Source of the DNA: Fragilariopsis cylindrus CCMP1102
Taxonomy: Eukaryota > Bacillariophyta > Bacillariophyceae > Bacillariales > Bacillariaceae
Length of the DNA stretch: 64,000 nt
Direction of reading: 5' to 3'
Assembly (NCBI GenBank): GCA_900095095.1
Contig: FMBT01000306.1
Location: 474,233-538,232 of the forward strand
The position numbers were made by a program, and so were the translations under genes. Positions 59,801 to 64,000 of the stretch are shown here, piece by piece; the stretch's first letter is position 1; every line of letters begins with the position of its first letter. The notes under the pieces are model-generated. The model searched no databases. It was not told the origin of the DNA and saw nothing but the letters and a program-made list of their open reading frames with translations.

Positions 59801-60855
59801 AGAAGTTTACCGTATAATATACCCAGTGCATTAAATCCATCACTTGGTAAATTTGAGCAGGTCAAAAGTGCAAAGACGAAGGCTTCAAACCTTTCCAACA
59901 ATAGACGTGAATCGTTTTCTGTTCCTGTTCCTGTCGAAAAGGCGTTCGTGTCTAAACTCCCTAGTAAAACCTTCAGCATGGTAACAATATACAGCGCATC
60001 ATCGACTACTTGTGACGACAAAGAAGCTGTCGATAACGATGATGACTTTTTTTCCTTTTGTATATCTACTTCTAATAAAATATTAGATACTGGTCGGCAT
60101 TGACCAAGAAATGACAAACAGTCTGCCAGTAGATAATGATTGTTCGACAGTAATATTTTCTCTCGCAGTTGTACGTGATTCACAGAAACGTCCAACGAAT
60201 GCAATGGATCCTCCCATTTCTCTGGTGTTTTCCATATCGATTCCAGAACCTCCTGACAGATTGTATTATCGTCTTCGATAGAAATTATAGAAGATCCGAG
60301 AGTTTTTAGATTCGATTGAATAGCACGTTGAAATGGAAGTGGTGTAATTTTTGATAAAGACCATTCCAATAGTAGCCGATACAATCCAATAGCAAAATTT
60401 AGATCTTCACGGGACGACAACTCCTCCTTGACGCCCTTCGCTAATTGTTGTTGTTTCGATAAATTGAGGGAGCTGCATTTATATAATTGTAATGCCTGTA
60501 GTTGCTCTTTCGTTGTGGTGTTGGTTTTTTGAAGACTTCGAATTAAATTAATAATTAATAGAGCATTTTCACTACTACGGTAACTGTCACAGGTGTCATC
60601 ATCGTCGACATTATTATCACTGCAAATATCAAGAACCCATACAGCCAATTCGAGTGAGCTATCTTGTCGTACGAATAAGGACAATGTATGGTGCTTGTCT
60701 TGATGATGACGACTATTATTATAATGGCGAAAGACCGGACCGTCGTGTGGAAAGGGAATTGGTACGTTCGATTTTTGTTTGCCGTTCGTCTTGGTTCGGC
60801 CCATTGTATCTGTGCGTCTTTTTTTTCTCGCTCTCTGTTCAAAGACTATAGTCAT
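53833..60855 (-). CDS. THADA/Trm732 homologue (DUF2428, tRNA 2'-O-methylation partner)
   Basis: Large armadillo/HEAT-like protein; yeast Trm732 helps Trm7 methylate tRNA position 32. Exons are 58633-60855, 57226-58541, 56589-57138 and 53833-56497; introns are 91, 87 and 91 bp (GTGAGT, GTGCGT, GTACGT). The DUF2428 signature is strong: VHALNVLRMIILDAPLASVI, then DDPSWAIRNSSTMVFAAAML, then RRYPPLAAFIPSVL, preceded by NSTLRRSTGYALGFLAIMRS and GSWLLTKETCAAL. A HEAT-like DSDPDVRTVAVRAATKFN lies in exon 4. Exon 1 (741 codons) is intact. Eight single-base breaks lie downstream, near 58512, 57640, 57428, 56948, 56625, 54477, 54301 and 54118. With all corrected, every exon fits and the product is about 2251 residues, somewhat longer than the human protein. 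Confidence 0.88.
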
Positions 60856-61205
60856 CTATCCATATATATATTATTTCCAGTAGCACAGTATCGTAGCTAC
60901 CTTATTGTCAGTCTGTCTATTCGATATTATTCTTGTCGAATAAATAATTACGAAATTGTTAGAAAATAGAATTTGAATAATCGAAAATAATGAAACCAAA
61001 TCATTGAGTCGTCGTTATGTGGTTCAACTTACGAGATACAGACTTCTTCCACGTTTGAACAAGTAATTATAGGCAAAAACAAGAAACTTGAAATTCTGAG
61101 ATTTTAAAAAAAACAAGCTCTAGTTAAAATTATTAATTTACGTGTACAATCAACGGCTTGAGAGATGAATGTGCTTTGCTTGTACAACATACGAATGAGG
61201 TACAA
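60856..61205. other. Spacer upstream of the THADA-like gene
   Basis: AT-rich, with a short TATATATATTAT stretch near 60865. No gene was seen. Confidence 0.4.
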
Positions 61206-64000
61206 TTACAAACGACGATAGGGTGTAGCAGAATGAGGTTGATTATGTCCATACTGTAGTTGTTGTTGAGGATACGATCCAGCCGGTGGTGGAGCAGCAA
61301 ACTGCTGTTGAGGTTGTTGAGTAACCTGATGAGATACAGAATATTCCATTTGTTTACCTTGATTAGGAGAATAAGACATTCGCGCAACGTGTTGAGTACT
61401 CTGCTGATAGATAGGTTGCTGTTGTTGTTGATACACCACTTGTTGCTGTTGTTGAGGTTGTTGTTGATACACCACTTGTTGCAGTTGTTGAGATTCTTGT
61501 TGATACACCACTTGTTGCTGTTGAGGAGCTGGAGTAGAATAATATACTGGTGCTGGAGCAGGATTCGTATATAAAACTGGTTGAGAAGCATTAGAAGGAT
61601 TAAAATGCTGATGTTGTTGTTGTTGTTGTGAAAGGTACGTATGTTGAGGAGTAGGATGATATGGTTGTTGTTGTTGTTGTGGAGGATACGACTGATGAAC
61701 AGGTTCAGGAGTAGGATGATACTGTTGTCTTGGAAGAGACCGTCGTGGAGGATACAGCTGTTCTTTTTGCTGTAATAGCAATTGCATTTGGTCATCAATA
61801 GACAATTCTGCAACAGGTGCACGATGATACGACTGACGAACAGGTGCAGGACGATGATATGGTTGACGATGTACAAGCTGTTGTTGTAGTGGAGAAGACT
61901 TGATACTAACTGGATGATACAGCTGTTTCTTTTGCTGAAGTAAAGATTGAATTTGGTCGTCAATAGACAATTCAGCATCAGGCGCAGGTGCACGATGATA
62001 CGGTTCGTGAGAATGATGTTGATGTGGAGTCGTATTGATAGGAACAGAATGATGCAGCTGTTTTCTTTCCTGTAATAGGAGATGAATCTCTTCATCGGAC
62101 ATATCAGCAGCAAATACAGCAGTAGGTGGATTCCCAGTAGATTTACTCCGTCCTGTAGAATTGGTTACAATTATAGAAATAATAGATAGAAAAATGAGTT
62201 AGATGATATATGATATAGAACAGGTAGATAGATACGCACCTCGTGCCTCAAAGAGACATAGGGGAGGCATGCAAAGTAAGCTACATAAGGGAACGTACCT
62301 CGGTTGGTTACAGAACCAGATAGAGAGTGTTGACGCGACATGCTTGTAGGTCTTCCAGTAGACTGAATGGCATTGCTAAATAATGGGTTATCATTACCAT
62401 GTGAAGATGCAGGCACCGATTTGCATTCCTTCTCTTCAGTTTTATCTGTATGGGAGAGATGGTTGCGATAATTAGCAATTCTGAAGGGAATGAACCAATC
62501 TGCTGGATGAAGGTTGGCTACCCGATAAATCTTTCCCGCATCACCCCATAAAAGACTAATAAGGGGAGGACCGGGAGTGTACATGTCTACTTCGTCATTA
62601 TCATTTCCGAAAATTCCTCCACTGTGTCCGTTGTCTCCATCCTCAAATAGCAAGAGTACATCTTCATCCTCCACGACGTTTTCTCTAAGGAGACCAAAGT
62701 TTTGGTCGTTCTTAAACTTGACGAAAGATTCATCCGCTTCGTAGTCGTCATCATCTTCGGCCCATACTAATGATGTTGTGAAGGGCCATCTCCTCGCCAG
62801 TGCAATTAGGAGAAGGAGCAAGCCCCTTGGATAGCCTCGCAGCAATTCTCATGTGACACTCCACGAATGCCTTCCGCCACATGGGTGATTTTTTGTAGAA
62901 TGGTATCGCAATCTTTGGGAGTTTGCCTGTATACCAAGGTTCGTCAATCGTATCTAAGTGAAGCTGTGCCATATCACGAGCTTGACAGTGGAGATTGTTT
63001 GCCATCTGGGGAGTCAGCCACGAGCCGTCAAACCTATCTTCGTCGTTGTCGTCATAGTACCCTTCTGGGCAACGGAGAAGTGGCGAGCCCAATGATTATG
63101 TTCACCACTACCATTATTTACGTCGACGCATCTGGGCCAATGAGGCACGAGCGATACCGACTTGTCGTAGTATTGCTGTGGTGGTTCTTGGTTAGTATCT
63201 GTAGTAGTATCGTTGCCGATCTTCGAGTTTGTTCGCAACATGAGTGAATTTGACCAACTAGCAAATCGAAGGCAAAACCAATGAATATAAACATTGCATT
63301 CTTGCTGCACGGGGCAAGTGTGCTATAGCCAAAATAACCGTCTCGAGCCAACGTCAGCGCCGCCGTATATTTGTCAAAATCCTTTGTCTCAAAGGATCCG
63401 AACTGCAGTACCTTCAGTTTACCATTGCACTTGAAAACTCACGCTTAAAACGATCTATCCCATTTATAACCAATTTCTGGCCATATTGGCACACACGGTG
63501 TTGACATAGTCATTGCAGATAGAGGACAAGAACGGCTGGATGTTTTGCACAGCATCTACTAAGGTAATAGTTGTGTTGATTGCATCACCGTCATCTTCGA
63601 CTTCACCGTCGCTGTTGTGTGACCTATTTCGTGCCCGTCGTTATCGGAGTCATCCATAAGCGCGAATCTCTCCAAGCGACCATCCGCTCCAGGCCTTTTC
63701 GACCGTTCAGAGGCGTTTTCAGATATATCGGGGGCGATATTGAACGTGTCGGCATCGCAAATTGACGTACTATCGCTTGAAGGTCAATATACCACAGTAT
63801 CCATCATCATGACACGGCGTAATTTCTAGATCGAGACGCTCACACACATGACGGCCGTGCCGAAAGGAGAGAAGATTGTCTGCCCCCCAGAAGGAAGGGA
63901 CCCGGACATGGCCAGACAACTTCATTCGGAAATTTCCCAGACCTGTCGCCAATGCTGTCCGGTCATCTTGGTGACAGTAGTCGCATCCGCCGGAGGAGCT
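61206..64000 (-). CDS. Unrecognised protein with Gln-rich repeat C-terminus (5' end beyond window)
   Basis: Partial: the frame is open through base 64000. The last exon is 61206-62152, preceded by a 146-bp GTACGT intron (62153-62298); TNR joins GRSKSTG. The N-terminal region in view has Cys pairs (GGCDYCHQDD, ITPCHDDGYCG). It is followed by TLVDAVQNIQPFLSSICNDY, then KYTAALTLARDGYFGYSTLA, then FIFIGFAFDLLVG, then PKIAIPFYKKSPMWRKAFVE. The C-terminal 300 residues hold three copies of a helix-like motif (ELSIDDQIQSLLQQKKQLYH and relatives) and then Gln/Tyr/Pro-rich VVYQQ repeats of prion-like composition. Seven single-base breaks fall between 62762 and 63779 (near 62762, 63088, 63251, 63430, 63480, 63634, 63779), the densest cluster in the window. 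Downstream of 62760 the gene is intact. Confidence 0.55.

Noticed and set aside
61133-62113. Minus-strand frame of 326 residues rich in Leu, Ile and Asn
   Set aside because: It is the shifted frame of the Gln-rich repeat exon (CAA/CAG read as AAC/ACA/TTG). The other frame joins upstream exons and holds ordered repeats.
122-64000. Programmed ribosomal frameshifting as the cause of the many frame breaks
   Set aside because: Sites share no heptamer or stop-codon context, both +1 and -1 corrections occur, and housekeeping genes need several each. Sequence error explains them better.
1-64000. CRISPR arrays, IS elements or bacterial operons
   Set aside because: No regularly spaced repeats, transposase genes or polycistronic spacing; spliceosomal introns show nuclear eukaryotic DNA.

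Overview
The window looks like nuclear DNA of a diatom or a close stramenopile alga. Genes lie on both strands with no operons. About 28 short GT-AG introns (67-430 bp) are supported by reading-frame continuity, and GTACGT is the commonest donor. Several proteins start with a signal peptide followed by an F-containing motif of the ASAFAP type used for complex plastids. Coding regions are full of Asn, Gln, Ser and Asp runs, and spacers are AT-rich. No rRNA, convincing tRNA, CRISPR array or intact mobile element was seen.

Layout. 0-5.8 kb: an RRM/PWI splicing-factor-like gene (-), a plastid-type YgfZ/IBA57-like folate-binding protein (+), and a CaaX-ended repeat protein (-). 6.4-12.3 kb: a MINDY-3-like deubiquitinase (+) and a long-chain acyl-CoA synthetase (-). 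13-16.5 kb: a lysine-rich winged-helix-like protein, a small membrane protein and formyltetrahydrofolate deformylase. 16.9-22.8 kb: a complete NUP98-NUP96 precursor with FG repeats, GLEBS motif and autoproteolytic site. 23.4-27.3 kb: a DHHC palmitoyltransferase and a Rab7-like GTPase. 27.7-31.9 kb: pyruvate carboxylase. 32.7-37.1 kb: an MntP/YtaF-type transporter, a plastid-type protein with only the N-terminal part of an RNase II/R, and a DinB-like protein. 37.6-39.9 kb: a secreted LPMO-like protein fused to a fasciclin domain. 40.7-45 kb: a small membrane protein, a RUS/DUF647 protein and a hotdog thioesterase-like protein. 45.5-53.5 kb: lineage-specific proteins, including a SAM-domain membrane protein, and long spacers. 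53.8-60.9 kb: a THADA/Trm732 homologue. 61.2-64 kb: a Gln-rich repeat protein that runs off the window edge.

Most genes are unrelated housekeeping functions: RNA processing and tRNA modification, nuclear transport, membrane traffic, lipid, folate and C4 metabolism, and plastid maintenance. The most distinctive are the LPMO-FAS1 fusion, the bacterial-type MntP carrier and the unrecognised repeat proteins.

A striking technical feature is about 33 single-base frame breaks inside otherwise well-conserved genes. Correcting each by one base, together with the inferred introns, makes the total exon length of every complete gene a multiple of three. The simplest reading is residual indel error in a long-read assembly, not pseudogenes. 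Coordinates below are gene spans; exons and frame breaks are given in each entry.
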